Source: Kitasatospora mediocidica KCTC 9733 (GTDB lineage: Bacteria; Actinomycetota; Actinomycetes; Streptomycetales; Streptomycetaceae). Taken from it: a stretch of 64,000 bases of DNA. Position 1 is the first letter of the stretch; each line of letters begins with the position of its first letter. A program made the position numbers and the translations under genes. Below, piece by piece: positions 32,020-41,213 of this stretch. The stretch is from NCBI RefSeq assembly GCF_000744225.1, contig NZ_JQLN01000005.1:1759001-1823000 (forward strand), read 5' to 3'. Under the pieces are notes generated by a model. That model had not been told where the DNA came from. It saw nothing but the letters and a program-made list of their open reading frames with translations, and did no database searches.

Positions 32020-32334
32020 CTACGGTGGGTCGAGGTGGCGAGCGGTTCGCTGGTCCACGCGGTCTACGGCGTCGCGCAGCGACGTGCCCGAGTTGGGGTG
32101 CAGCTCGTGCACGATGGCGCCGATACGGTGCTCGATCCGGTCGAGCCTGGCCATGACGCCGGGGTGTTCGTCGGTCCCGGCCCAGTCGGCGACGGCGTCC
32201 TCGACGTGGCGCACCAGACGGTGAATCGAGCGGGTGATCCGCCAGAGCAGGCCGGCGGCGCTGGCGACGGCGACGAGGGCGCCGCACCAGAGCGCGAGCG
32301 TGTCGAGCTGACCGCCGTCTGTCGGGGCACTCAC
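32020..32334 (-). CDS. Small membrane protein at the end of the lysis cassette
   Basis: A 104-residue protein starting at GTG that overlaps the holin-like gene stop (GTGA). It has one transmembrane helix (TLALWCGALVAVASAAGLLW, about 12-31) and a charged helical C-terminus (DRIEHRIGAIVHEL). It could be a holin partner or a spanin-like/regulatory lysis protein; no family match is certain. Confidence 0.65.
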   Translation of the reverse strand: MSAPTDGGQLDTLALWCGALVAVASAAGLLWRITRSIHRLVRHVEDAVADWAGTDEHPGVMARLDRIEHRIGAIVHELHPNSGTSLRDAVDRVDQRTARHLDPP

Positions 32335-32576
32335 TCGGCGGTGACCCCCGCAGTGGTCGGCGCCGGGGCCGGGGTGCGCAGCCATGCGGGCAGCAGCTGC
32401 TCGACGGTCGGGAGCGCCATGACCCGGGTGACCGCGGCGGCGACCGCGAGGGCGACGCCGAGGCCGGGCAGGGTGGCGGGCAGACCGCTGGTGGAGACGA
32501 GCAGCGGCAGCGCGGCGAGCAGGCCGAGCAGGGTCTGCAGGGCGGTTCGGACGGTGCGGCGGGTGGAGTCGGTCAC
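32331..32576 (-). CDS. Holin-like membrane protein
   Basis: An 81-residue protein with two hydrophobic stretches (about 12-30 and 36-53), a basic N-terminus (STRRTVRTALQ) and a Pro-rich tail, the size and topology of phage holins. GTG start after GAGAGGAC. It lies directly downstream of the endolysin gene, as expected for a lysis cassette. Confidence 0.65.
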   Translation of the reverse strand: MTDSTRRTVRTALQTLLGLLAALPLLVSTSGLPATLPGLGVALAVAAAVTRVMALPTVEQLLPAWLRTPAPAPTTAGVTAE

Positions 32577-32593
32577 GGGTTTGTCCTCTCGGC

Positions 32594-33301
32594 TCAGGTG
32601 ATGGGGGTAGTCCAGGCGGCGGCCCACGTGATCGGCCCGACCTCCGAGTCGGCGGTCAAGCCCTTTTCGCGCTGGAACTGGGTGCAGATGCTGGCGGAGG
32701 CGGAGCCGTACCAGCCGTCGGCGACGATGTTCCAACCGCGGTCGTGCATGCGCTGCTGCCAGGTGCGCACGTCGTCGCCGTGGATCATGGGGCTGGTCAG
32801 CTTGAAGGTGCGGCCGGGCCACGCCGGGGCGGCCGGGCTGGGCTGGGCGCCGCTGTAGGCCGGGCGGCCGTAGCCGACGATCACGCCGGCGGTGCGCACG
32901 CGTCGGGCGACCTGGTCGCCGGTGTTGGCCTCGACGGTGTAGACGTAGCTGCCCGAGGTGCCGGTGACGATCCCGACGTGCTCGATGGTGTCGATGGTGG
33001 TGCCGCCGGACCAGGAGAAGAACACGACGTCGCCGCGCGCGATGCCGCCGGCGCCGGCGTGCCACTGGCCGGCGTCGGCGAACCGCTGGGCATGGGCGAC
33101 GGTGTACGCGTAGTCGGCGCCGAAGCAGGCCGCGGTGAACTCGCCGGACTGGCGGGCCCAGTAGGTCACGCCCTCGTCGCACCACGCGGCGGACAGGAAC
33201 TCGGCGCCGTCGCGGGCGGCGTAGTCCTGGGTGATGTAGTTCGGCCGGCCGGTCAGCCCGAGGGTGCGCTCGGCGGCGGCGATCATGGTGTCGATGCTCA
33301 T
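32594..33301 (-). CDS. Endolysin: CHAP domain plus peptidoglycan-binding domain
   Basis: A 235-residue lysin. The CHAP amidase/peptidase domain (about 20-145) has Cys41 in AAWCDEGVTYWAR, His108 in IEHVGIV and VEANTGD near 124. After a short Pro/Ala linker there is a peptidoglycan-binding domain (about 160-230: DDVRTWQQRMHDRGW, DGWYGSASASICTQFQREKG). It cleaves cell-wall peptidoglycan at the end of infection. It overlaps the preceding small gene by ATGA. Confidence 0.9.
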   Translation of the reverse strand: MSIDTMIAAAERTLGLTGRPNYITQDYAARDGAEFLSAAWCDEGVTYWARQSGEFTAACFGADYAYTVAHAQRFADAGQWHAGAGGIARGDVVFFSWSGGTTIDTIEHVGIVTGTSGSYVYTVEANTGDQVARRVRTAGVIVGYGRPAYSGAQPSPAAPAWPGRTFKLTSPMIHGDDVRTWQQRMHDRGWNIVADGWYGSASASICTQFQREKGLTADSEVGPITWAAAWTTPIT

Positions 33302-33474
33302 GCGGGGGTCCCCTCGGGGGTCGGGGCGCCGTAGACGCCAGCAGCGTTCGGGGCGCCGAACTGGGCGGCGAGCAGCTGCTGCTCGTCGGGCTCGGTGGGG
33401 CCGTTGTGGCTCTCGGTCAGGAGGGCGGCCTGTGCGGCCTGGTCGAGGTTGGGGTCGGTGGGACGGCTAGGCAT
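33298..33474 (-). CDS. 58-residue phage protein upstream of endolysin
   Basis: A short gene starting ATG at 33474 after GGGAGGAAC, a very good ribosome-binding site, and ending in ATGA overlap with the endolysin start. The product (MPSRPTDPNLDQAAQAALLT at the N-terminus, then AAQFGAPNAAGVYGAP) is hydrophilic. Its 5' end overlaps the previous membrane-protein gene by 58 bp in another frame. Function unknown; the strong signals at both ends support it. Confidence 0.7.
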   Translation of the reverse strand: MPSRPTDPNLDQAAQAALLTESHNGPTEPDEQQLLAAQFGAPNAAGVYGAPTPEGTPA

Positions 33475-33812
33475 GGTGGGTTCCTCCCGGGGCGTGGGGA
33501 TGGTGCCGCCGGCGGCGGGGCGGTCTGGCCGGCGACGAGGGCGCGCAGCAGCGCGAGTTCGTCGAGCACGGCGTCGTGGGTCTCGTTGGCGCGCTGCTCG
33601 GCGGCGCGGCCGAGCACGTTCTGACCAACCATCAGCAACGGGAGCGCGATCAGCTGCACGCAGTTGGACCAGTACAGAAGCGTGGTCTGTGCGCTCGGCA
33701 GAGCGAGCGGGAGCAGGCCGTAGAGGGTCAGCAGGTAGAAGGCGGGCATGCTGCCGAACGCGCGGGTGGCGCGGGCGGCGAGCGTGTCGTCGAGGACGGA
33801 CAGCCGGCTCAC
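33417..33812 (-). CDS. Phage membrane protein
   Basis: A 131-residue protein with two hydrophobic helices (AFYLLTLYGLLPLALP and CVQLIALPLLMVGQNVLG), a charged helix (RAAEQRANETHDAVLDELAL) and a Pro-rich tail. It could be part of the lysis system or a superinfection protein. GTG start overlapping the HNH gene stop. The Pro-rich tail overlaps the 58-residue gene. Confidence 0.65.
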   Translation of the reverse strand: MSRLSVLDDTLAARATRAFGSMPAFYLLTLYGLLPLALPSAQTTLLYWSNCVQLIALPLLMVGQNVLGRAAEQRANETHDAVLDELALLRALVAGQTAPPPAAPSPRPGRNPPCLAVPPTPTSTRPHRPPS

Positions 33813-34261
33813 GTGATCAGCCCCCGCACGTACACCTCGGCCTCGAAGTCGGAGGCGGTGGCGGTGTGGACGCCGCCGGGGCCGCGGTGGTGGCGGGCGC
33901 AGTACCAGACGAGGTTGTCAGCGGACTCGACCCAGGCGCCGACCGTCTCGGGGTCGCCGATGCCCGGGTAGTCGGCTTCGAGCAGCGCGAGATCGACGGC
34001 GTTCGTCAGCGCGAACTCAACGTGCGCATGGTGGAGTTCGAGGGTGCCGTCGCATTCGCTGGTGTCGCCGTGCCGGCGCTCGGCGAAGTGACACACCGCG
34101 TTGTCGCGGGTCCGGCGGCGGAAGTGCTCGAAGTCGCGGTAGTGCGGATCGCCCTCGCGCGGCGGATGCGGCGGGTAGTGGACGGTATAGCGGTGGGCGA
34201 CGTGCTGCTCGTGGGCGGCGACGTAGCGGTGCGGGCGGGTGGTCAAGGAACCTCCGGACAT
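33809..34261 (-). CDS. HNH-type endonuclease-like protein
   Basis: A 150-residue protein with an HNH-like pattern in its C-terminal half: VCHFAERRHGDTSECDG (putative zinc ligands), LELHHAHVEFAL (first His pair) and SADNLVWYCARHHRG (Asn...His-His). It lies among the tail/lysis genes rather than beside terminase. A perfect GGAGG 4 bp before a TTG at 34246 suggests translation may begin 15 bp inside the annotated ATG. Confidence 0.7.
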   Translation of the reverse strand: MSGGSLTTRPHRYVAAHEQHVAHRYTVHYPPHPPREGDPHYRDFEHFRRRTRDNAVCHFAERRHGDTSECDGTLELHHAHVEFALTNAVDLALLEADYPGIGDPETVGAWVESADNLVWYCARHHRGPGGVHTATASDFEAEVYVRGLIT

Positions 34262-34316
34262 GAGGAAGCCCCCGGCCGGACGGCGCGGGGGCGAGTGATC
34301 GAGGGGCGGGTGCTGT

Positions 34317-34598
34317 TCACCAGCCCGGTGGCAGAGCGGTGGGTGTCGGGGTGGCGAACGCCGGGCCGGCCGCGAGCGGCTCGGGGGTGCAGTCGCACCC
34401 GGGAAGGTGCGCGGCGGCGGGGGCGGTGCAGGTGGCGGCGTGGATGTGCGCGGCCAGGTCCCGGGTGATGCCGTGGGCGGCACAAGCGAACACGGCTACC
34501 GTGTGCCCGGGGTTGTCGGCGGAGCGGCGTTGCCACTGCACCACCGGCGGTGCGCCACAACTCGCGCACACCGAAGCGAAGTTGAGCTTCTCAGGCAT
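34317..34598 (-). CDS. Small zinc-ribbon-like protein
   Basis: A 93-residue protein with CASCGAPPVVQWQRR and VFACAAHG, then CTAPAAAHLPGCDC, suggesting one or two zinc sites of Cys2His/Cys type. Its start overlaps the upstream tail gene by 8 bp. No known function; similar small proteins are common in actinophage late regions. Confidence 0.6.
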   Translation of the reverse strand: MPEKLNFASVCASCGAPPVVQWQRRSADNPGHTVAVFACAAHGITRDLAAHIHAATCTAPAAAHLPGCDCTPEPLAAGPAFATPTPTALPPGW

Positions 34599-35127
34599 GT
34601 GACCACCGGACCCACAGACCGGACCGCATGTCGCTGTCGAGCACGGTGCCGAGGCTGCCGCCGGACGACTGCCAGCCGCAGACCTCGACGTAGTCGCCGG
34701 GGTTGAGCAGGAAGTCGCGGGTCGGGGTGGCGAGGCCGACCTCAGGCCCCATGGATGGCGCGTAGATGCTCGCGCCGTAGACGGCCACGCCGTTGACCTG
34801 GATCTTGACCGCCCGGAAACCGGTGGAGTTGGCGGTAGGGGCGTAGACGCCGCACACGGTGTACCACCCGCCGGCCCCGGGCTGGCAGGTGTAGCGGCTC
34901 GGGTTCGTGGTGGTGGAGTGGCCGCCGTAGGAGTCGATCGCGGCGACGTCGATCCCGAGCGGGGTCCACGTCTGGTTGCCGAGGCTCTGAGAGGTGCCCT
35001 GGTAGCCGACGAACACCGGAGGCTTTTGGAGAAAGGTCAGTTGGTCGCGGATGCCGTTGCCGATGCTGGCGGTGAAGGAGTCGGCGACGTTCCAGCTGTA
35101 CGGGGTGGTGAGCGGCAGCCCGCTCAA
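34591..35127 (-). CDS. Minor tail/receptor-binding protein paralog B
   Basis: A 178-residue beta-rich protein, a paralog of the neighbouring gene: both start with GLPxxxPYSWxVADxFTAxIG, contain SRYTCQPGAGGWYTVCGVYA or SRFTAPVRGWYTACGVAS, and end WVRWSH. The jelly-roll-like pattern resembles C1q/TNF-like tail tips. TTG start after AGGGAGC. It follows the large minor tail gene, as expected for baseplate or receptor-binding proteins. Confidence 0.75.
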   Translation of the reverse strand: MSGLPLTTPYSWNVADSFTASIGNGIRDQLTFLQKPPVFVGYQGTSQSLGNQTWTPLGIDVAAIDSYGGHSTTTNPSRYTCQPGAGGWYTVCGVYAPTANSTGFRAVKIQVNGVAVYGASIYAPSMGPEVGLATPTRDFLLNPGDYVEVCGWQSSGGSLGTVLDSDMRSGLWVRWSHA

Positions 35128-35154
35128 GGGCGCTCCCTTCGTCGTTGGCGGGGC

Positions 35155-35691
35155 TCAGGAGTGGGACCAGCGCACCCACAGAGCGGTGCAGATGTCGGTG
35201 TAGATGCCGGTCGGGGCGGCGCCGCCGCTGGACGACTGCCAGGACGCGACTTCGAGGTAGTCGCCCGGGTTCATGAGGATGTCGCGGGTCGGCGTGGCGA
35301 TCCCCGAGGCGTTCGACGAGGGCGGTAGGCCGAAGCTGCACCCGCCCGCGACCGGTTGGCCGTTGACCTGTAGGCGGGCCCCGCGGGCCCCGGTGCCGTT
35401 GGCGTTGATGGACGCGACGCCGCACGCGGTGTACCAGCCGCGCACCGGCGCGGTGAAGCGGCTGTTGTTGACGGTGTTGCTGTGGGTTCCGTACGGGTCG
35501 AGCTGGGTGGTGTCGAGGGAAAGGGGTGTCCATACCTGGTAGGGGATGGATTGGACGGTTGCCTGTGTGGCGATGCAAACCGGCGGCCCGAGAAGGAAGT
35601 TCAGACTGTCGCGGGTGTTGTTGCCGATGGTGGCGGTGAACACATCCGCCACGGACCAGGAGTAGGGGACGGGGACCGGGAGTCCGGCCAA
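35155..35691 (-). CDS. Minor tail/receptor-binding protein paralog A
   Basis: A 178-residue protein of the same length and pattern as its downstream neighbour, pointing to a tandem duplication. Conserved blocks include PYSWSVADVFTATIGNNTRD, VRGWYTACGVAS and TPTRDILMNPGDYLEVASWQ. TTG start after a perfect GGAGGTCC site. The most diverged part is the central loop, which may contact the host surface. Confidence 0.75.
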   Translation of the reverse strand: MAGLPVPVPYSWSVADVFTATIGNNTRDSLNFLLGPPVCIATQATVQSIPYQVWTPLSLDTTQLDPYGTHSNTVNNSRFTAPVRGWYTACGVASINANGTGARGARLQVNGQPVAGGCSFGLPPSSNASGIATPTRDILMNPGDYLEVASWQSSSGGAAPTGIYTDICTALWVRWSHS

Positions 35692-35707
35692 GGAACGGGA
35701 CCTCCGT

Positions 35708-38578
35708 TCAGTAGGCGGCGCGGGGGCCGCCGGTGGCGGTCAGGGTGGCGGCGGCGTCGAGGCTCGCCGGGTAGGCGGCCGGGGTGGGCAGCGTTACGCC
35801 CGCCGGCAGGGGCTGGCAGACGACTTCGTTCGAGACGTGGGCGTTGGCCAGCGGGGCGGTGAGCGTGACGGCGACGCTGGTGTAGCCGGGGCTGGTCGTG
35901 GCGACGCCGCCGGGGGCGACGGTCACCGTCTCGGCCACCGGCGTGCCGTAGCCGATCGTCAGCGTGGTGCCGCCCGGCAGGACGGAGGCAGCCGGGTTGG
36001 CGGCCGAGCCGTTCAGAGCGGACAGCGTGACGGTGGAGGCGCCGGCGGCGGCCGGGGTGGCGAGGGTGGTGTGCAGTGCGGCGGCGATCAGCCACCCGCT
36101 GTACGGGGCGGCGGCGGACTGCTGCAAAGACAGCTGCAACTGCCCCTGATCGTCGCCGCGCCACTCCAACTGTTCGACATAGGTGTCGAGTTGGATCGTC
36201 GAGGGCGAGGCGTTGGGGCGGCGCATGAGGCGTGCCCGGGTCCCGAAGCCGAGGCCCAGCAGGGCGGGCCAGAGCGCCGGGTTGCTCGACGGGTCGAGCG
36301 TCACACGGGACACCCGCGGCTGCGGCTCGGCGTACTGGCCGGCCAGGTAGTTGGCGGCGTACAGGGGTTCGGTCTGGTCCTGGACGTTGATCGTGCGGGC
36401 CAGGCTGGAAGGGAAGTACTCGCCGGCCGAGACGGCGTTCGAGGCGAACGTGTCGGGCTGCTGCGGTTGACCGGCGGCGGTCTGGTTGGTGATCTGGATC
36501 GTGTTGTAGACGTGATCGGGATCGAGATCGACCGACAGGTCGCCCAGGTAGGGCACCTCCCCGGGGCCGTCGCCCAGGAGGACGGCCGGGGCGGTCTGCA
36601 GGTAGCGCCAGCGGCGGCCGGCCAGCGTGACGACGCCGGAGGCGTCCGCGTACAGTTGCCCCGCTTCCGAGTCGGCGACCACCTGCAGCGTCGCGCCCGC
36701 GTTCTGGCCTGCCAAGTCGGCCGGGCCCATCACCTCGGCGGCGTTGAGGGAGGCGAGTTGGCCGGGGTACCCGCCCATGGAGAGGATTCGCTGCGCTCGC
36801 TGGGTCGAGGTGTCGCCGGACCAGCCCAGCGAGAAGCCGACGCCGATGTCGTACGCGTCGTCGTTGCCGATCTCGTACGGGATCTCGGTCGCGTACGCGA
36901 TGTCACCGGAGAACAGCAGGTACGCCGAGCTGCCGATGACCAGTCCGCCGATCGAGTCCGTCGTGCACCCGGTGGTGTGGTAGTCGCCCGTGGTGGTGCC
37001 GATGTAGCCGTGGTTGTCGCAGGCGACTGTGAACACGGTTCCGTCGGCGCTCAGTTGGACGATCCCGATGTGCCATGACCCGTCGCAGCATGCGATGTCG
37101 GCCACGCCGACGGTCGAGGCGGCGCTGCCGTCGGCGTTGGAGATCCCGGCGCCGAAGTGGCCCGAGCTGTCGATGAACATCTCGACGTACGACTTCGAGC
37201 CGGTGCCCCCGACCGCGCCGGGGGCGAACGAGGTCCACAGCGCCTGGCGGACGGCGGGCGTGGTGGTGGTGCGGAAGCACACGATCCTCGTCCATCCGCC
37301 GGTTTCGGGCGGCCCGAAGGGCCCGCTCGGCGGGGGGCCGATGAACATGCCGGGCTGGTTGGTGGACTGCCCGGCGCCGGGGTTGGTGAGGGTGACGACG
37401 GGACCCGCGTTCCCGACCGAGCCGCCGCCCTGCACCGAGTTGCCGCTCGTGATGGTGGCGCTGCCCGCCCCGGACGGGGCGACCTGCGGCAGCCGGGCGG
37501 CGCGCCGGCCGGTGGCGTCGGCGAACTGCGTTGCTCCGGAGGGCTCGTTGAAGGCGAACATCGCGTCGGGGCCGAGCGCGGCGAGCCGCTGCTGCAGGCT
37601 GGGTTGAAGGGTGAGCCGGGCGATACCCGCGAGGGCGTCCACGCACCCGACTTCGACCGTGCCGTAGGCCACGCCCTTGGGCCACTGCTGCCGCATCCGC
37701 TCGACGTAGCCGGACCACACCGGGTAGGTGGTGCCCGGGTCCACCCATGCGCTCGGCGCGGTGGCCTGCTCGAACTGCCACCCGGTCATGAACAGGGTGC
37801 TCGCCACGGTGGTGGTCTGGGAGGTGGTCAGCTCGGCGCGGGCCCAGACCGCGCCGGCCGGGGCGGTGCCGCTCGACTGCACCCGCACCCACCCGGGCTG
37901 CGTCGGGATGGCGGTCGGCGCGCCGTCGGTGGTGGCGATCCGCGTTCCGTTCTGGCCGTACCAGGAGATGCGGGCCCACATCTGCAGGCCGGCCTGTCCG
38001 CCGGTGGCCATGGACACGTAGACGCTCAGCGACCACGGCTGTCCCGGTGACTGGCCGGGCTGGCCGATCACCGGGATGCCGGTCGGGTCGCACTGGCTGA
38101 ACGCGCCGTTGTGGCCCTGGCCGACGGCGGCGGCGGTCGAGGGCGGCAGCGCCCAGGCAATGGCCTGGGTCTGGCCGCTCGGGGCCGCCGCCACCGTCGC
38201 GGTGGACAGGGTGCCCACCGTCGCCACCGCGTTGCCGGTCCCGGCGCCGGTGGCGAAGTCGCGCGGCAGTTGGTTGGCGCTCGGCGGCCACGTGGCGGTG
38301 ACCCGCAGCAGCCGGTACGGCTTGATGCTGCCGTGGAACGGGCTTGCCGCGTTGCCCGGGTCGAACGCCCCGTCGGTGTTGTCGAGGGTGAACGAGGCGG
38401 TGCCGGACTGCACCGAGTCGAGTTCGTACTGCCGGCCCGAGCCGGTCGCCGTCCAACTGCCCCGGATTCGGCCCGTGACGTCGTTCCACAGCGGCGAACC
38501 GCCCTGCGTCCCGCCCGTGTTGAACGCGATCTGCAGGTTGATCCGGGGCCAGCCCGGCAGCATCCCGGCAGCGGGCAT
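35708..38578 (-). CDS. Large minor tail protein
   Basis: A 956-residue protein. The N-terminus (WNDVTGRIRGSWTATGSGRQ, SFTLDNTDGAFDPGNAASPF, YRLLRVTATW) is the beginning typical of distal-tail/minor tail proteins of actinophages; the middle contains a laminin-G/concanavalin-like stretch (about 420-620: CDGSWHIGIVQLSADGTVF), and the C-terminus has a phage-tail hub-like part with RVTLDPSSNPALWPALLGLG. It lies between tape measure and receptor-binding genes. The ATG at 38578 has a GAGGAGGGATC ribosome-binding site. Confidence 0.8.
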   Translation of the reverse strand: MPAAGMLPGWPRINLQIAFNTGGTQGGSPLWNDVTGRIRGSWTATGSGRQYELDSVQSGTASFTLDNTDGAFDPGNAASPFHGSIKPYRLLRVTATWPPSANQLPRDFATGAGTGNAVATVGTLSTATVAAAPSGQTQAIAWALPPSTAAAVGQGHNGAFSQCDPTGIPVIGQPGQSPGQPWSLSVYVSMATGGQAGLQMWARISWYGQNGTRIATTDGAPTAIPTQPGWVRVQSSGTAPAGAVWARAELTTSQTTTVASTLFMTGWQFEQATAPSAWVDPGTTYPVWSGYVERMRQQWPKGVAYGTVEVGCVDALAGIARLTLQPSLQQRLAALGPDAMFAFNEPSGATQFADATGRRAARLPQVAPSGAGSATITSGNSVQGGGSVGNAGPVVTLTNPGAGQSTNQPGMFIGPPPSGPFGPPETGGWTRIVCFRTTTTPAVRQALWTSFAPGAVGGTGSKSYVEMFIDSSGHFGAGISNADGSAASTVGVADIACCDGSWHIGIVQLSADGTVFTVACDNHGYIGTTTGDYHTTGCTTDSIGGLVIGSSAYLLFSGDIAYATEIPYEIGNDDAYDIGVGFSLGWSGDTSTQRAQRILSMGGYPGQLASLNAAEVMGPADLAGQNAGATLQVVADSEAGQLYADASGVVTLAGRRWRYLQTAPAVLLGDGPGEVPYLGDLSVDLDPDHVYNTIQITNQTAAGQPQQPDTFASNAVSAGEYFPSSLARTINVQDQTEPLYAANYLAGQYAEPQPRVSRVTLDPSSNPALWPALLGLGFGTRARLMRRPNASPSTIQLDTYVEQLEWRGDDQGQLQLSLQQSAAAPYSGWLIAAALHTTLATPAAAGASTVTLSALNGSAANPAASVLPGGTTLTIGYGTPVAETVTVAPGGVATTSPGYTSVAVTLTAPLANAHVSNEVVCQPLPAGVTLPTPAAYPASLDAAATLTATGGPRAAY

Positions 38579-38597
38579 CGGTCGATCCCTCCTCTCG

Positions 38598-41189
38598 TCA
38601 GTGGGCGGCCCGCACGTAGACGAGTCCGGCCCGGGGGTTCCTGCGGTCGTTGCGCAGCGCGTGCGGCTGCACCGCGCGGAAAAGCTCATTGCCGTCGAGC
38701 TGCACGATCGTCGTCACTTCGACCACCGAGCCCGAGCTGCCGTAACTCCCCATGCCGTCGGCGCCGTTGGGAGCGGCGAGCGCCAAGTTCGGGGTGACGG
38801 TCTGCGCGGAGAGGCCGGCGGTCAGCTGGGCGACGGCTCCGGCGGCCACGTGGGCGTGCTCGGCGACACCGGCCGCGATGCCGTGCGGAATCCACTGCCC
38901 GACCTCGTCGGCCATGACCCGCGACGGTGAGGCGATCCCAAGGAACGACTTCGCCGACTTCAACGCGTCGTTCGCCAGCCCCTTGATCTTGTCCGTCAGG
39001 AAGTGGGCGGCACCCGTGACCCCGCGCACGATCCCGTTGACGATGTTCGAGCCGACATCCTCGAAGTCCCGTACCACGCCCATGACTTCGCGCTTCGCGT
39101 CGTCGAACGCACCCGAGATCGCCGAGCCGATCTTGTCGGCCGTGCTGGTCACGGACCGCCAGGCATCGAGAAGCGGTTCGATCACGGCCGAGCGGATCTG
39201 ACGCCAAATCATCTGTGCCGTCAGCTCGATGATCCGCCACTTCGCGGACAGCCAGCCGATCGCGTCCGTCCACAGTCCCGACAGCCATTGCCAGAGTTCG
39301 AGCGACGGCGTGATTACGGCCTGCTTGAAAATTCGCCAGGAAAACGACGCGACCGCGCAGATTTCCTGCCAGGTTTTCACAAAGAACCCGGACACGGCGC
39401 CCCAGATCGCCAGCGCTGTGCCGATGATCTGCTTGTGCCAGTGATTCCAGATTGCAAGCAAAAGCGCGATCGGCGGGGCAAAGATCACCAGCAGAAGCGG
39501 CCACCATTTGCGAAAAAAAGCGGTCACCCGGCCGAAGATCTCTTTCGTAGTGTTCTCGATCCAGCGCCAGGCAGCGACGGCCGGATCTGCCACAAAATGC
39601 CAGGCCGCCGAGAAGAACGCGGCGATCGAGCGCCAAGCTGCCGATACTCCGCCGGTGATCATCCGCCAGAGGCGAAACGTTTCTGCGGCCAAGAAAACGA
39701 ACGCGCCGACCACGACGGCGGCGACCAGCTCGGCGACTTTCTTGACCTCGGCCCAGACGCTCGACCAGTGGACGACCAGCCACGCGATCGCGGCACCGAC
39801 GGCCATGACCGCGACAACGATCCAGGTCAGCGGGTTGGCGAGCAGCGCGGCCGTGAACGTCCACGCGGCAGCCGCGGCCATGTAGAGGCCGACCGCCAGC
39901 ACGCCGGCCAGCGCGCCGCCGACCATGATCGCGGCGTCGTGGTGCTTCTGGAACCACGTCACCGTGGACATGACCCCGCCCAGCACGGCGGATATCGCCG
40001 GCATGAGAACCTGGCCGATCCGAATTCCGAGCGCCTCGGCGGTCGCCTTTGCTTCGGCGAGCCGCTGGTTGAACGTCTTCTGTACGTCCGCCCAACCCTC
40101 GATCGAATTCCCGCCCGCCTTGACGTGCTCGGCGATTCCGGCGGTATTCGCCTTGAAGTCGGCCATATGGCTGCCCGTCAATTCGAGGGCGGCCTGCATG
40201 GATTTAGTGCCGCCGACCATGTCGGCGAGCGCACCGATATAGGTCTGCTGCGCGGGCGGCAACTGGGCGAGCACCTTCTGAAAATCGGTGCTGCTCTTCG
40301 CCGCTTTCTGGAGATGCTCGACCAGGACCGTACCGGACGGCCCCATTTTGGACTGAATGGCATTCGTGAGCATTTCCAGCGTGGACGCCAAGCCGTTTTT
40401 CCCAAGATTCTGGGAAACGTCAATGGCCTTGAGTCCGAGCGACTGCATTTCCTGCGCCGCTTTACCGCTGGGATTGGACAGCGCGCCGATCGTCTGCCGC
40501 AGGTAGGTCGCCGCGACGGCCGCCGGGGTGCCCTGCGCCGTCATCGTCGCCATGGCGCCGAGGACTTCCTGCAGGCCGACGTGTGCGGCCGACGCGGCCG
40601 GCAGCACGTTGGCCATCGACCCGGCCAGGTCTTCGAGGTTGGTCTTTCCCTCGGCTTCGGTCGCGATCAAGCTGTTCGTGACCGCCGCGGCGTCCCCGGC
40701 GCCCATCTTGTAGGCGTTGAGCGCGGTCGTGACCGCGTCCGTCACGGTCGAGAGGTCCGCGGCCCCGACCTTGGCGCCCATCGCGGAATCCCGAAGCACC
40801 GTCAGCGCGTCCGCGCCGTGGAACGACGCGGACTCGACGGTGTACAGGCCCGAGGTCAGCTGCTCGGTGGTCTGGCCGACCTGGCCGGCCATAGCGAGCA
40901 CGCCGTTGGAGACCAACGACATGTTGGCGGCGCTCTCGCCCGCCCCGGTGCGCACCCGGGTCATGGCGGTCTGGAAGTCGGCCGCCATGTGGACGGCGTG
41001 CACAGCGGCACCCGCCGCCGCGGCACCGATCCCGGCGAGCGCGGCCGTGCCGACCGCCCCCAGGCCGGCGAGCTTCCCGCCGCCCTCGGCCTCGACCTCG
41101 GCGAGTTCGGTCTTGACCGCCGCTGTGGTGGCCATCAGGCCGGTGGACTTGCCGAGAAACTCGATGAACACCGGAGGGAGGGCGCCCAC
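38598..41189 (-). CDS. Phage tail tape measure protein
   Basis: An 863-residue protein with a TP901-type N-terminal domain (about 60-350: HMAADFQTAMTRVRTGAGES, LTSGLYTVESASFHGADAL, VLPAASAAHVGLQEVLGAMA), followed by long hydrophobic and Trp-rich helices (VGGALAGVLAVGLYMAAAAA, WRMITGGVSAAWRSIAAFFS) and a C-terminal KGLANDALKSAKSFLGIASP-type segment. It sets tail length and passes DNA/lysis functions. GTG start. Its codon bias is weaker and its A/T content higher in several segments (for example 39,300-39,700) than in neighbouring genes. Confidence 0.92.
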   Translation of the reverse strand: MGALPPVFIEFLGKSTGLMATTAAVKTELAEVEAEGGGKLAGLGAVGTAALAGIGAAAAGAAVHAVHMAADFQTAMTRVRTGAGESAANMSLVSNGVLAMAGQVGQTTEQLTSGLYTVESASFHGADALTVLRDSAMGAKVGAADLSTVTDAVTTALNAYKMGAGDAAAVTNSLIATEAEGKTNLEDLAGSMANVLPAASAAHVGLQEVLGAMATMTAQGTPAAVAATYLRQTIGALSNPSGKAAQEMQSLGLKAIDVSQNLGKNGLASTLEMLTNAIQSKMGPSGTVLVEHLQKAAKSSTDFQKVLAQLPPAQQTYIGALADMVGGTKSMQAALELTGSHMADFKANTAGIAEHVKAGGNSIEGWADVQKTFNQRLAEAKATAEALGIRIGQVLMPAISAVLGGVMSTVTWFQKHHDAAIMVGGALAGVLAVGLYMAAAAAWTFTAALLANPLTWIVVAVMAVGAAIAWLVVHWSSVWAEVKKVAELVAAVVVGAFVFLAAETFRLWRMITGGVSAAWRSIAAFFSAAWHFVADPAVAAWRWIENTTKEIFGRVTAFFRKWWPLLLVIFAPPIALLLAIWNHWHKQIIGTALAIWGAVSGFFVKTWQEICAVASFSWRIFKQAVITPSLELWQWLSGLWTDAIGWLSAKWRIIELTAQMIWRQIRSAVIEPLLDAWRSVTSTADKIGSAISGAFDDAKREVMGVVRDFEDVGSNIVNGIVRGVTGAAHFLTDKIKGLANDALKSAKSFLGIASPSRVMADEVGQWIPHGIAAGVAEHAHVAAGAVAQLTAGLSAQTVTPNLALAAPNGADGMGSYGSSGSVVEVTTIVQLDGNELFRAVQPHALRNDRRNPRAGLVYVRAAH

Positions 41190-41213
41190 AGCGGCTCACC
41201 CCCCGTCCGCGGT

